A stretch of 64,000 nucleotides of DNA from Nocardioides litoris (GTDB lineage Bacteria; Actinomycetota; Actinomycetes; Propionibacteriales; Nocardioidaceae): NCBI RefSeq assembly GCF_006346315.1, contig NZ_VDMR01000001.1, forward strand, positions 930,001 to 994,000, written 5' to 3'. Position 1 is the first letter of the stretch. Each line of letters starts with the position of its first letter. Below are positions 19,627 through 30,098 of the stretch, piece by piece. A model generated the notes under the pieces. The model was not told the DNA's origin, made no database searches, and saw only the letters and a program-made list of their open reading frames with translations. Position numbers and translations under genes: made by a program.

Positions 19627-21471
19627 ATGTGCGGGATCGTCGGGTACGTGGGGCCCCAGCAGGCCCAGGACGTGGTCGTCGAGGGGTTGCGGCGCCTCGA
19701 GTACCGCGGCTACGACTCGGCGGGTGTGGCCCTGGTGAGCGGCGGCGCGATCGCCGACGCCAAGAAGGCCGGCAAGCTGGCCAACCTCGAGAAGGAGCTC
19801 GCCGACCGGCCGCTGCCGGCCTCCGGCACCGGCATCGGCCACACCCGGTGGGCCACCCACGGCGCGCCCAACGACGTCAACGCCCACCCGCACCTGGGCC
19901 ACGACCGCCGCGTCGGGCTCGTGCACAACGGCATCATCGAGAACTTCGCCGACCTGCGGGCCCGGCTCGAGGCCGACGGCCACGTGCTGCTCTCCGAGAC
20001 CGACACCGAGATCGTGGCCCACCTCGTCGAGCTGCAGGTCGCCTCCGGCGTCGACCTGACCACCGCCATGCAGCGGGTCTGCCAGGTGCTGGAGGGCGCG
20101 TTCACCCTCGTCGCGGTCGACGCCGAGGACCCCGACCGGGTCGTGGCCGCGCGCCGCAACAGCCCGCTCGTGGTCGGCCTGGGGGAGGGCGAGAACTTCC
20201 TCGGCTCCGACGTCGCGGCGTTCATCGAGCACACCCGCGACGCCCTCGAGCTCGGGCAGGACACCGTCGTCACCATCACCCGCGACGGCGTGGAGGTGAC
20301 CGACTTCCACGGCGCCCCCGTCGAGGGCACCCGCTACCACGTCGACTGGGACCTCTCGGCGGCCGAGAAGGACGGCCACGACTGGTTCATGCGCAAGGAG
20401 ATCTTCGAGCAGCCGCGGGCCGTGGCCGACTCGCTGCTGGGTCGTCGCTCGCAGGCGGGGCTGCTGCAGCTCGACGAGATGCGCCTGTCCGACGACGAGA
20501 TCCGCGACATCGACAAGGTCATCATCATCGCGGCCGGCACGTCGTTCTACGCCGGCATGGTCGCCAAGTACGCCATCGAGCACTGGACCCGCATCCCGGT
20601 CGAGGTCGAGCTGTCGAGCGAGTTCCGCTACCGCGACCCGATCCTCGACCACTCCACGCTCGTGGTCGCGATCAGCCAGTCCGGCGAGACCGCCGACACC
20701 CTGCAGGCCATCCGCCACGCCCGCACCCAGCGTTCGCGGGTGCTGGCCATCTGCAACACCAACGGCTCCACCATCCCCCGCGAGTCCGACGCGGTCATCT
20801 ACACCCACGCCGGGCCCGAGATCGGCGTCGCCTCGACGAAGGGCTTCCTGACCCAGCTGGTGGCCTGCTACCTCCTCGCGCTGTACGTCGCGCAGGTCAA
20901 GGGCACCCGCTACGGCGACGAGATCGACGAGGTGATGCGCCAGCTCGAGGCCATCCCCGGCCACATCGAGACCGTGCTGGCCGGGGCCGAGCAGGTCTAC
21001 GACCTCGCCCGCGAGCACGTCGGCACCCGGTCGGTGCTCTTCCTCGGCCGCCACGCCGGCTACCCGGTCGCCCTCGAGGGCGCCCTGAAGCTCAAGGAGA
21101 TCGCCTACCTGCACGCCGAGGGCTTCGCCGCGGGCGAGCTCAAGCACGGCCCCATCGCCCTGGTCGAGGAGGGCCTGCCGATCCTGTGCGTCGTCCCGCC
21201 CCGCGGCCGCGACCAGCTGCACGAGAAGATGATCAGCGGCATCCAGGAGGTCCGCGCCCGCGGCGCCCGCACCATCTGCCTGGCCGAGGAGGGCGACACC
21301 CGCATCGAGCCGTACGCCGACGCGCTGGTGCGCCTGCCCCGCGTCCCGGTCCTGCTGCAGCCGCTGGTGGCCACCGTCCCGCTGCAGCTGTTCGCCTGTG
21401 AGCTGGCCACCGCCCTCGGCCACGACGTCGACCAGCCCCGCAACCTCGCCAAGTCCGTCACCGTCGAGTAG
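19627..21471 (+). CDS. glmS: Glutamine-fructose-6-phosphate aminotransferase
   Basis: Makes glucosamine-6-phosphate from fructose-6-phosphate and glutamine, the first committed step to amino sugars. At 614 residues it is full length. Cys2 of MCGIVGYVG is the glutaminase nucleophile and is exposed after Met removal. The glutaminase domain runs to about 240, followed by two SIS domains with SQSGETADT and [19 protein letters not shown]. The C-terminus NLAKSVTVE closes the active site as in all GlmS enzymes. A pair of palindromic repeats follows before acpS. Confidence 0.98.
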   Translation: MCGIVGYVGPQQAQDVVVEGLRRLEYRGYDSAGVALVSGGAIADAKKAGKLANLEKELADRPLPASGTGIGHTRWATHGAPNDVNAHPHLGHDRRVGLVHNGIIENFADLRARLEADGHVLLSETDTEIVAHLVELQVASGVDLTTAMQRVCQVLEGAFTLVAVDAEDPDRVVAARRNSPLVVGLGEGENFLGSDVAAFIEHTRDALELGQDTVVTITRDGVEVTDFHGAPVEGTRYHVDWDLSAAEKDGHDWFMRKEIFEQPRAVADSLLGRRSQAGLLQLDEMRLSDDEIRDIDKVIIIAAGTSFYAGMVAKYAIEHWTRIPVEVELSSEFRYRDPILDHSTLVVAISQSGETADTLQAIRHARTQRSRVLAICNTNGSTIPRESDAVIYTHAGPEIGVASTKGFLTQLVACYLLALYVAQVKGTRYGDEIDEVMRQLEAIPGHIETVLAGAEQVYDLAREHVGTRSVLFLGRHAGYPVALEGALKLKEIAYLHAEGFAAGELKHGPIALVEEGLPILCVVPPRGRDQLHEKMISGIQEVRARGARTICLAEEGDTRIEPYADALVRLPRVPVLLQPLVATVPLQLFACELATALGHDVDQPRNLAKSVTVE

Positions 21472-21490
21472 TCGTGCGCGCTCGGCTGGG

Positions 21491-21598
21491 TGGTCTCGAG
21501 ACGGTTGCCAGGGCAACCTCCTCGACCAACGTCGGGTCGAGCCCCGCCGGGCCCCACGGTGGTCGAGGAAGGGGCCCTGGCGCCTGTCTCGAGACCAC
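21491..21598. repeat. Head-to-head pair of the dispersed palindromic repeat (REPIN-like)
   Basis: Copy one (21491-21534) reads TGGTCTCGAGACGGTTGCCA and onward to CCTCCTCGACCAACG. Copy two (21554-21598) is its inverse, from CACGGTGGTCGAGGAA to GTCTCGAGACCA. The GTCTCGAGAC ends face outward and the CCCCACGG ends face each other, so transcripts could fold into one long hairpin. The same family flanks the GIY-YIG gene at 56138-56476. The pair fills most of the gap between glmS and acpS. Confidence 0.85.
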
Positions 21599-21628
21599 GC
21601 GACCCGCCCGACCGAGCAGGGGACCCAC

Positions 21629-21982
21629 GTGGCGGTGATCGGGGTCGGCATCGACGTGTGCGCGATCGACCGGTTCGGGGAGTCGCTGGCCCGCACGCCG
21701 GCGCTGCGGGAGCGGCTGTTCACGCCGGCGGAGGCGGTGCGGCCGCTGGCCTCGCTGGCCGGCCGGTTCGCGGCCAAGGAGGCGCTGGCCAAGGCGCTCG
21801 GCGCCCCGGGCGGGCTGGCCTGGCACGACGCCGAGGTGGTCTCGGAGGAGTCGGGCCGTCCGGTGCTCGAGCTGCGCGGCACCGTGCGCGCCCGGGCCGA
21901 CGAGCTGGGGGTGGCCCACGTGCACGTGTCGCTGTCCCACGACGCCGGGGTCGCCTCGGCCGTGGTCGTGCTCGAGTCCTGA
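21629..21982 (+). CDS. acpS: Holo-[acyl-carrier-protein] synthase
   Basis: Transfers 4'-phosphopantetheine from CoA to acyl carrier proteins. The length of 117 residues and the motifs [12 protein letters not shown] (Mg-binding Asp), [12 protein letters not shown] and HVSLSHDAG are those of AcpS. The GTG at 21629 starts just ahead of the conserved VGIDV block; GTG at 21635 is an alternative. No good ribosome-binding site is seen, and the immediate upstream DNA is the repeat pair, so its promoter or 5' end may lie in or next to the repeat. The CoA biosynthesis gene coaA is close by. Confidence 0.93.
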   Translation: MAVIGVGIDVCAIDRFGESLARTPALRERLFTPAEAVRPLASLAGRFAAKEALAKALGAPGGLAWHDAEVVSEESGRPVLELRGTVRARADELGVAHVHVSLSHDAGVASAVVVLES

Positions 21983-22131
21983 GCCCGCCGCTGACCACGA
22001 ACGTCACGCGACACCCCCGGGCGTAACCCCAGCGCGCGGTCGCGCGACCCCTCGACGAAACACGGCGTCCCTACGGTCACGGGGCCGACCCGGGACAGGG
22101 GTCGAGCAACCGACACCCGAGGGAGACGTGC

Positions 22132-24927
22132 GTGAGCACACGCAGCACACTGGCGGCCGCCCTGGCCGCGACCACGGCGGTGGCCACCATGGCCGTCACC
22201 ACCGCGCCGGCGGCCCCCGCCGCGCCGGCCCGCACCGCGACGACCAGCACCGCCGCCTCGGCCACGGGGGGAGCGGGCTGGCTCGAGCCGTCGTACGTCG
22301 CGGCCGACCTGACCGGCGACGGGCAGGTCACCACCGCCGACCTCGACGCGCTCGCCGCCCGGCCCGGCACGACCGCGGCCGACCTGGCCGAGCTCGCCCA
22401 GGAGGTCCTGTACGACGACGGCCCGTTCGAGCTGGTCGAGGCCTCGGCCATCGACATGCAGAAGGCCATGAACGCCGGCGTCGTCACCTCGGTGCAGCTG
22501 ACCCAGGCCTACCTCGACCGCATCGAGGCCTACGACGGGCTGAAGGACGACACCCACAGCCGGCCCCTCAACGCGATCATCACCACCGGCGGCGAGGAGG
22601 CGCTGGCCGCGGCCGCGGCGTCGGACGCCTGGCGGGCCGAGCACGGCGGGCCGCGCAGCATGCTCGACGGCATCCCGATCGCGCTCAAGGACAACTACGA
22701 CACCGAGGACCTGCCCACCAGCGCCGGCCACGGCAGCTGGGAGACCAACCAGACCGCGACCGACGCCTTCATGGTGGCCGGCCTGCGCGAGGCGGGCGCG
22801 GTCGTGCTCGCCAAGGCCACGCTCGACGAGTGGGCCTTCGGGTTCGTCTCGGAGTACACGACCGGCCAGCCCGCCGGCACCTCGAAGCTCGTCGCCAGCC
22901 CCTACAACCTCGACCGCACCGCCGGCGGGTCGAGCGGCGGCACCGGCGCGTCGGTCTCGGCCAACCTGGCCGCGATCGGGTTCGGCACCGACACCGGCGG
23001 CTCGATCCGGGTGCCGTCGTCGTACAACCAGCTCGTGGGGGTCCGGCCCACGGTCGGCCTGGCCAGCCGCGACGGCATCGTGCCGCTGGCGCTGAGCCAG
23101 GACACCGGGGGTCCGATGGCGCGCTCGGTCACCGACGCCGCGATCGCCCTCGACGCCGTCGTGGGCGTCGACCCGGCCGACCCCGTCACGAGCGAGCAGG
23201 TCGACGAGGTGCCGGAGTCCTACACGCGGTTCCTCGACCCCGAGGCGCTGCGTGGCAAGCGCTTCGCCTACCTGACCTCGATGGTGCCGACGAACAACGC
23301 GGCCACCCAGCGGCTCTTCGCCCAGGCCGTCTCCGAGCTGCAGGCGCAGGGCGCCGTGGTCGAGCCGGTCACCACCACCGCGCTCAACGCGACGCTGGCC
23401 GAGCCGAGCGGCAGCACCAACGAGTTCAAGCACGACCTCGACGGCTACATCGCCGCCCACCTCGACCCCGACGTGGCCACCCGATCCCTGGCCGACATCA
23501 TCGCCTCGGGCCGGCTCGTCCCCAGCCGCACCAGCACCTACGTCGGCCGCAACAACGTGACGCCGGCGCAGTACGAGCAGTGGATGACCAGCCACACCGC
23601 GGCCATCCGCACCGGCGAGCAGGCCCTCACCTCGCTGCTCGACGGCGGGGACTACGACGCGCTCGTCTACCCCTCGACCAACGGCTACGGGACCATCGGC
23701 ACCAACATGCGGCTCAGCCCCAACACCGGCATGCCGGCCGTGACCGTGCCGATGGGCCAGGCCACCACCGGGGAGGCGATCCCGGGCGCGGGCGTCAACC
23801 TCGAGCTCGTCGGCCGCAACTACGCCGAGGGCGACCTGCTCGGCTACGCCTACGACTACGAGCAGGCCACGAAGCACCGCACGACGCCGGCGCTCTACCC
23901 GGCGCTCACCCCGCCCGCACCCGGCACCTCACCCGGCACCGCGCCGCGGGGCACGGTGGCCAACCGCGCCGAGGGGTACTCCGTCACCGTCTCCGACCCC
24001 GAGGTCGAGATCGGTGACGAGGTCACCGTGACCGTCGCCGCCGGTGCGGCCGAGGACCTCTACGCCTACGGCCTCGACCTCGGCTTCGACCCCACCCTCC
24101 TGCGGTACGACGGCGCGGAGGCCACCGACGCGATGCCGTGGTCGGCGGTGACGACGAGCGGGGCCGGCGAGGGCAGCGTCGCGGTCGTGGCGTCCGAGCT
24201 CGGCACCTCGCCCGCCACCTCGGGGCCGGTCACGCTGGCCACCCTGCGGTTCACCGCGGTCGGGCAGGGCGCGGCGCAGGTGACCGCCGGGCCGCTGGAG
24301 TCCGTGGCGAGCGACCTGACCGTGGCCACGACCGACGAGGCCGGCTCGGGCACGGTCGCGGTCGGCCTCAAGACCGCCCCGGTGGCCACCACGGCCCCGA
24401 CCGTCGTCGGCACGCCCCGGGTCGGCCAGGTCGTCCGGGCCACCGGCGGCGCCTGGGACCTCGACGGCGTCCGGCTCGGCTACCAGTGGCTGGTCGGCGG
24501 CTCCCCGGTGCCGGGGGCGACCGCGCCGTCGTACCGGCTGCGCGTGGCCGACGTCGGCCGATCCCTCGCGGTCGCCGTCGTCGCCACCGTGCCCGACCAC
24601 GCGCCCGGCGTGGCCAGCTCGGCCGCCCGGACGGTGCTGCGGGCCCTGACCACCACGCGTGCCTCGGTGCGACCGGCCCGGCCGCGGGCCGCAAAGCGGT
24701 CGACCGTCGTCGTGACCGTCGCGGCCGCCGGGGTCGTGCCCACGGGCACGGTGGTCGTCACCTGGGCCCAGCGCCGGGTGGGCCGTCCGGTCGTCCTGAC
24801 CGGTGGCCGCGCCCGGATCTCGCTGCCGCCCCGCGCCCGCGGCACCCGCTGGCTGCGGGTGGTCTACCGGCCCACCGCGGCCTTCGGGGGCAGCGGCACC
24901 GTGCGGGCGGTGCGGGTGCGTCGCTGA
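22132..24927 (+). CDS. Exported amidase with dockerin-like and cohesin-like modules
   Basis: Secreted amidase-signature protein of 931 residues. Order: signal peptide (about 1-35); a dockerin-like Ca-binding loop DLTGDGQVTTADLDAL (about 60-75); an amidase-signature domain (about 95-600) with catalytic Lys in IALKDNYD and the Ser pair in GGSSGGTG and GTDTGGSIRVPSS; a cohesin-like domain (about 620-740, opening VEIGDEVTVTV and YGLDLGFDPTLL); an Ig-like module (YQWLVGGSPVPG) shared with the protein at 15287; and a C-terminal bacterial Ig-type domain rich in Arg. The start is GTG with GAGGGAGA upstream. A TACGGT box at 22072 may be the promoter. The substrate is unknown. A dockerin-like loop and a cohesin-like fold in one chain is unusual outside cellulosome makers. 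Confidence 0.9.
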   Translation: MSTRSTLAAALAATTAVATMAVTTAPAAPAAPARTATTSTAASATGGAGWLEPSYVAADLTGDGQVTTADLDALAARPGTTAADLAELAQEVLYDDGPFELVEASAIDMQKAMNAGVVTSVQLTQAYLDRIEAYDGLKDDTHSRPLNAIITTGGEEALAAAAASDAWRAEHGGPRSMLDGIPIALKDNYDTEDLPTSAGHGSWETNQTATDAFMVAGLREAGAVVLAKATLDEWAFGFVSEYTTGQPAGTSKLVASPYNLDRTAGGSSGGTGASVSANLAAIGFGTDTGGSIRVPSSYNQLVGVRPTVGLASRDGIVPLALSQDTGGPMARSVTDAAIALDAVVGVDPADPVTSEQVDEVPESYTRFLDPEALRGKRFAYLTSMVPTNNAATQRLFAQAVSELQAQGAVVEPVTTTALNATLAEPSGSTNEFKHDLDGYIAAHLDPDVATRSLADIIASGRLVPSRTSTYVGRNNVTPAQYEQWMTSHTAAIRTGEQALTSLLDGGDYDALVYPSTNGYGTIGTNMRLSPNTGMPAVTVPMGQATTGEAIPGAGVNLELVGRNYAEGDLLGYAYDYEQATKHRTTPALYPALTPPAPGTSPGTAPRGTVANRAEGYSVTVSDPEVEIGDEVTVTVAAGAAEDLYAYGLDLGFDPTLLRYDGAEATDAMPWSAVTTSGAGEGSVAVVASELGTSPATSGPVTLATLRFTAVGQGAAQVTAGPLESVASDLTVATTDEAGSGTVAVGLKTAPVATTAPTVVGTPRVGQVVRATGGAWDLDGVRLGYQWLVGGSPVPGATAPSYRLRVADVGRSLAVAVVATVPDHAPGVASSAARTVLRALTTTRASVRPARPRAAKRSTVVVTVAAAGVVPTGTVVVTWAQRRVGRPVVLTGGRARISLPPRARGTRWLRVVYRPTAAFGGSGTVRAVRVRR

Positions 24928-24933
24928 GGCGGA

Positions 24934-24939
24934 TAGCGT
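24934..24939 (+). promoter_or_regulatory. Probable -10 box of nnr, leaderless
   Basis: TAGCGT lies just after the amidase stop and is followed by seven bases and the GTG of nnr. It could give nnr its own leaderless transcript. Confidence 0.5.
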
Positions 24940-24946
24940 CGCGACG

Positions 24947-26356
24947 GTGAGGCAGGCACACACCGTCGACCAGGTCCGGGCCGCCGAGGCGGCGCTCATG
25001 GCCGAGCTCCCCGACGGGGCGCTCATGCAGCGCGCCGCCCACGGCCTGGCCCACGCGGTGCTCGACCTGCTCTCCCCGGGCGCCTACGGACGCCAGGTCG
25101 TGCTCCTGGTCGGCTCCGGCGACAACGGCGGCGACGCCCTGCACGCCGGGGCCGTCCTGGCCCGGCGGGGCGTCGCCGTCACCGCCCGGCTGCTCTCCGA
25201 CCGGGTCCACGAGGGCGGGCTGGCCGCCCTGCGCGCCGCAGGCGGTCGCGTGGGTGACGGGCCGGCCCGGCCCGACCTGGTCGTCGACGGGGTCGTCGGC
25301 ATCGGCGGCCGCCCCGGGCTCCGGCCCGAGGCGGCCGCCGCGCTGTCGTCGTACGCCGGGGTCGGTGGCGGCCGGGTGCCGGTGGTCGCGGTCGACACGC
25401 CCAGCGGCGTCGACGTCGACTGCGGGGAGCTCCCGGACGAGGGCGGCCACGTGACTGCCGACCTCACCGTCACCTTCGGCACCCTCAAGGTCGCCCACCT
25501 CGTCGACCCGGCCGCGTCGGCCGCGGGCGCGGTGCACCTGGTCGACATCGGTCTCGGTCCGCACCTGCCCGCCCCGGTGCTCGAGGCCCTCCAGCCCGCC
25601 GACGTGGCGGCGCTGCTGCCCCGACCGGCCCGGGACGCGCAGAAGTACACCCGCGGCGTCGTCGGCGTGCGCGCCGGCTCGGCCACCTACCCCGGCGCCG
25701 GGCTGCTCTCCGTCGCCGGCGCCGCGTGCGGCCTGGCCGGGATGGTCCGCTACGTCGGCGACGACGCGGTGCACGACCTCGTCCGCGAGCACCACCCCGA
25801 GGTCGTCGGGGCCGGGCGGGTGCAGGCCTGGGTCGTCGGGTCGGGCAGCGGCGACGGCGCGGCCGGCACGCTCGCCGAGGCCCTCGACGACGACGTCCCG
25901 ACGGTCGTCGACGCCGACGCGCTCGACCACGCCCCCCGCGACCGCGACGGCCGTGACGACCTCGTGCTCACCCCGCACGCCGGCGAGCTGGCCCGGCTCC
26001 TCGACGCCGACCGCGCCGACGTCGAGGCGCGGCCGCTCCACTTCGTCCGCACGGCCGTCGACACCTTCGGCTGCACCGTGCTGCTCAAGGGTCGGCACAC
26101 CCTCGTCGCGCACCCCGACGGCCGGGTGCGGGCCACCACGACCGGCGTGCCCTGGCTGGCCACCGCCGGCGCCGGCGACGTGCTCGGCGGGCTGGTCGGC
26201 GCCCTGCTCGCGGCCGGCCTGGCGCCGTACGACGCCGCGAGCGTGGGGTCCTGGCTGCACGGCGCCGCGGCGACGCGCGCCTCGGGCGGGGGGCCGATCA
26301 CGGCGGGTGACGTGGCGGCGGCGCTGCCGTCGCTGCTGCGCGACCTGCTGGGATGA
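24947..26356 (+). CDS. nnr: Bifunctional NAD(P)H-hydrate epimerase / ADP-dependent dehydratase
   Basis: Repairs damaged NADHX and NADPHX. The N-terminal YjeF epimerase domain (about 1-200) has VGSGDNGGDALHAG and VDTPSGVDVDCG. The C-terminal ADP-dependent dehydratase domain, a ribokinase fold (about 220-469), has KYTRGVVGVRAGS, LTPHAGELARLL and TAGAGDVLGGLVGALLA. The 469-residue length is normal for the fused enzyme. GTG at 24947 is used because the domain begins immediately after it. It is next to alr, as in M. tuberculosis synteny (nnr lies upstream of alr there too). Confidence 0.93.
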   Translation: MRQAHTVDQVRAAEAALMAELPDGALMQRAAHGLAHAVLDLLSPGAYGRQVVLLVGSGDNGGDALHAGAVLARRGVAVTARLLSDRVHEGGLAALRAAGGRVGDGPARPDLVVDGVVGIGGRPGLRPEAAAALSSYAGVGGGRVPVVAVDTPSGVDVDCGELPDEGGHVTADLTVTFGTLKVAHLVDPAASAAGAVHLVDIGLGPHLPAPVLEALQPADVAALLPRPARDAQKYTRGVVGVRAGSATYPGAGLLSVAGAACGLAGMVRYVGDDAVHDLVREHHPEVVGAGRVQAWVVGSGSGDGAAGTLAEALDDDVPTVVDADALDHAPRDRDGRDDLVLTPHAGELARLLDADRADVEARPLHFVRTAVDTFGCTVLLKGRHTLVAHPDGRVRATTTGVPWLATAGAGDVLGGLVGALLAAGLAPYDAASVGSWLHGAAATRASGGGPITAGDVAAALPSLLRDLLG

Positions 26357-26363
26357 TGGCGGC

Positions 26364-27505
<1,142 letters not shown>

Positions 27506-27509
<4 letters not shown>

Positions 27510-28612
27510 CCACCTCCCGCCGCCGCTGGGTGCTCGGGTCGATCGGCGGGGCCCTCGGGCTCGCCGCCGCCGGCACCGCGATCGGCCTGCTGCGCCAGCA
27601 GCGCGAGGTGCCGGTCGACGCCGGGCTGTCGGTGCCGCTGGGGTCGCTGCGCTCGACGCCGCGCACGGTGGTCGCCGACGACGGCACGCCGCTGCACGTC
27701 GAGGTCGACGAGGTCGACGAGGTCGACGACCTCGGTGCGGGGTCCGGGCGGGGGAGCCGGCGGGCCGGGCAGGCGCCGCCGGTCACGCTGGTCTTCGCCC
27801 ACGGCTACTGCCTGACCCTCGACTCGTGGCACTTCCAGCGGGCCGCCTACCGCGGCCTGGTGCGGGCGGTCTACTACGACCAGCGCTCCCACGGGCGCTC
27901 GGGCCGCTCCGACCGCGAGCACGCCACCATCGACCAGCTCGGCCACGACCTGCGCGCGGTCATCGAGCAGACCGTGCCCGAGGGGCCGGTCGTCGTCGTC
28001 GGGCACTCGATGGGCGGCATGACGGTGGTCTCGCTGGCCGAGCACCACCCCGAGCTCATCGGCACCAAGGTCATCGGCGTCGGACTGGTCTCCACGACCG
28101 CCGGCGGGCTCGACCCGAGCCGCATCCTCGTCCCGCTCCTCCCGGCGCGGCTGACCAAGCGGGCCACCCTGCGCGCGGTGGCGACCCTGGCCCACGGCCA
28201 CGCCGCCATCGACCAGGTGCGCCGGGTCGGCCGCTACATCGCCAACGTCGCCACCAGCAAGCTCGCCTTCGGCAGCGACGACGTGCCCCACGAGTACGTC
28301 TCGTTCGTCGACGACATGCTCTCCGCCACGCCGTTCGAGGTGGTGGCCGACTTCTTCCCGAGCTTCAGCAGCCTCGACAAGTTCGACCACGTCGAGGTGC
28401 TCGACGAGGTGCCGGTCTCGGTCATCTGCGGCACCGCCGACCGGATCACCTCGATCGGCCACTCCCGCAAGCTGCACGCCCGCATCCCGGGCTCGCGGCT
28501 GCTGGAGTGCGAGGGCGTCGGGCACATGGTGCCGCTGGAGCGCCACGACCAGGTCAACGCCGAGCTCGACCAGCTCATCACCGCGGCCACGACCCGCGCC
28601 ACCCGGCGGTGA
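27506..28612 (+). CDS. Alpha/beta-fold hydrolase with N-terminal membrane anchor
   Basis: Serine hydrolase of 368 residues. A Tat-like or anchor N-terminus (SRRRWVLGSIGGALGLAAAG) is followed by the hydrolase fold with oxyanion HGYC, nucleophile Ser168 in GHSMGG, Asp in CGTADRIT and His in GVGHMVPLE. Between them sits a low-complexity acidic stretch (EVDEVDEVDD, DNA 27704-27731) made of 9-base repeats. The GTG start overlaps the alr stop. Many actinobacteria carry an alpha/beta hydrolase between alr and tsaE, but no substrate is known to me. Confidence 0.9.
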
Positions 28613-28619
28613 GGCGGCG

Positions 28620-29543
28620 ATGAGCGCGCCCGCCCTCACCGTCCGCCGCGTCGGGCCGGAGTCCGCCGCCGCGGTGCTGGCCATCGTGCAGGAGGCCTTC
28701 GGCAGCCGCCCGCCCCTCGACCCGCCCGCCGACGCGCTGCGCGAGACCGAGGCCTCCATCGCCACCCGGCTCGCCCTCGGCGGCGGCCTCGTGGCCCGGC
28801 TCGACGGTCGCCCCGTCGGCACGCTGCTCCTCGACGCCGTCGGCGACACCGTCTACCTGCGCCGCTTCGGCGTCGTCACCGACGCCCAGGGCCACGGCGT
28901 CGCCGGCGCGATGATCCAGGCCGCCTCGGAGGCCGCGGCCGCCACCGGCCGCTACCGCTGGCTGCGGGTCGTCGCCCGGGAGGAGCTGCCGCGCACCGTC
29001 GCCTTCTGGGCCCGCCGCGGCTTCGTGCAGACCGACCGGCGCTCGCCGTACGTCGAGCTGGGCCGGCCGGTCCCGACCTTCCACGAGGTCGCCACGGCCG
29101 AGGACATGCGAGCCCTCGGCGCCCGCATCGCGCAGGACCTGCGCGCCGGCGATCTGCTCGTGCTCACCGGCGACCTCGGGGCCGGCAAGACGACGTTCAC
29201 CCAGGGCCTGGGCCAGGGGCTCGGGGTCGAGGGGGCCGTCACCTCGCCCACCTTCGTCATCGCCCGCGAGCACCGGTCGGCGCGCGGCGGGCCCGAGCTC
29301 GTGCACGTCGACGCCTACCGGCTCGGCGGCGCCGCCGAGCTCGACGACCTGGACCTCGACACCACGCTCGAGGAGGCCGTGACCGTCGTGGAGTGGGGCG
29401 AGGGCGTGGCCGAGGACCTCGCCGAGTCGCGGGTCCAGGTGCGGATCACCCGGCACGCCGACGCCCCCGCCGGCTCCGACCCCGGCTCGGCCGAGCCCCG
29501 CACGGTGGAGGTCCTGCGGCTCGGGGCGCGCTGGGCCACGTGA
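28620..29543 (+). CDS. tsaE: GNAT acetyltransferase fused to TsaE ATPase
   Basis: Two-domain protein of 307 residues. Residues 1-150 are a GNAT N-acetyltransferase (LRRFGVVTDAQGHGVAGAMIQ is the acetyl-CoA-binding segment). Residues 155-307 are TsaE, the ATPase of the t6A37 tRNA-modification complex, with Walker A GDLGAGKTTF (Lys190), SPTFVI and HVDAYRL, and the EWGEGV block. TsaE alone is usually 150-160 residues, so the fusion is clear. The ATG lies eight bases after the hydrolase stop. TsaB is encoded two genes downstream. What the acetyltransferase half modifies is unknown. Confidence 0.93.
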   Translation: MSAPALTVRRVGPESAAAVLAIVQEAFGSRPPLDPPADALRETEASIATRLALGGGLVARLDGRPVGTLLLDAVGDTVYLRRFGVVTDAQGHGVAGAMIQAASEAAAATGRYRWLRVVAREELPRTVAFWARRGFVQTDRRSPYVELGRPVPTFHEVATAEDMRALGARIAQDLRAGDLLVLTGDLGAGKTTFTQGLGQGLGVEGAVTSPTFVIAREHRSARGGPELVHVDAYRLGGAAELDDLDLDTTLEEAVTVVEWGEGVAEDLAESRVQVRITRHADAPAGSDPGSAEPRTVEVLRLGARWAT

Positions 29544-30097
29544 GCCTCCCCACGGCCCTGCTGGTGGTCGACGTGCAGCACGACTTCGTGCACGCCGACC
29601 CGCCTCCGCACGACCCGGACGCGATGATCGCCGCGCTGACCACCCTCCTCGACGCGGCTCGGGCCGCGGGCGCGCTCGTCGTGCACGTGCGCGACGTGGG
29701 CGACGCCGACTCCCGGTTCCCGCCCGGCAGCCCCGGTCGCCGGCTGGTGCTCGAACCCGCGCCCGGCGAGCCGGTGGTCGACAAGGAGCACGACGACGCC
29801 TTCGTCGGCACCGACCTGGCCGACCTGCTCGCCGGTCACGAGGCGGTCGTCGTGGGCGGGCTGCAGTCGGAGATGTGCGTCTCCGCGACGGCGCGCGGGG
29901 TGCTCGCCCGGGGCCTGCGGCTCGTCCTGCCCCACGACGCGCACTCGACGTACGACGTCCCGGCCGGGCCGGCGGGTCCGGCGATCCCGGGCGAGGTGGT
30001 GCGGCGGGTCGCGGCGTGGGCGCTCGGCGACGAGGTCGAGCTGCCGCTGCACGCGGCCGACGTGCGGTTCGCGGCCGGGCCAGGACTAGCCTGCTGA
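29540..30097 (+). CDS. Isochorismatase-family cysteine hydrolase
   Basis: Cysteine hydrolase of 185 residues with the family triad visible: Asp11 in LLVVDVQHDF, Lys82 in VVDKEHDDAF and Cys113 in LQSEMCVSAT. Members include nicotinamidase and isochorismatase; the substrate cannot be told from sequence. The GTG start overlaps the tsaE stop (GTGA). It sits between tsaE and tsaB as part of the same run, one base before tsaB. Confidence 0.9.
   Translation: MSLPTALLVVDVQHDFVHADPPPHDPDAMIAALTTLLDAARAAGALVVHVRDVGDADSRFPPGSPGRRLVLEPAPGEPVVDKEHDDAFVGTDLADLLAGHEAVVVGGLQSEMCVSATARGVLARGLRLVLPHDAHSTYDVPAGPAGPAIPGEVVRRVAAWALGDEVELPLHAADVRFAAGPGLAC
30087..30092 (+). promoter_or_regulatory. Probable -10 box of tsaB, leaderless
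   Basis: TAGCCT lies inside the 3' end of the upstream gene and is followed by six bases and the GTG of tsaB. It may give tsaB-rimI an internal promoter. Confidence 0.5.
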
Positions 30098-30098
30098 C

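Noticed and set aside
18445..23877. Very long open frame antisense to coaA, glmS, acpS and the amidase
   Set aside because: Its translation is low-complexity Arg/Gly/Ala/Asp-rich and it covers several well-supported genes. It is a by-product of high GC at third codon positions.
27704..27731. Nine-base tandem repeat in the alpha/beta hydrolase as a phase-variation switch
   Set aside because: The unit is a multiple of three, so copy changes would not shift frame. It only lengthens an acidic linker.
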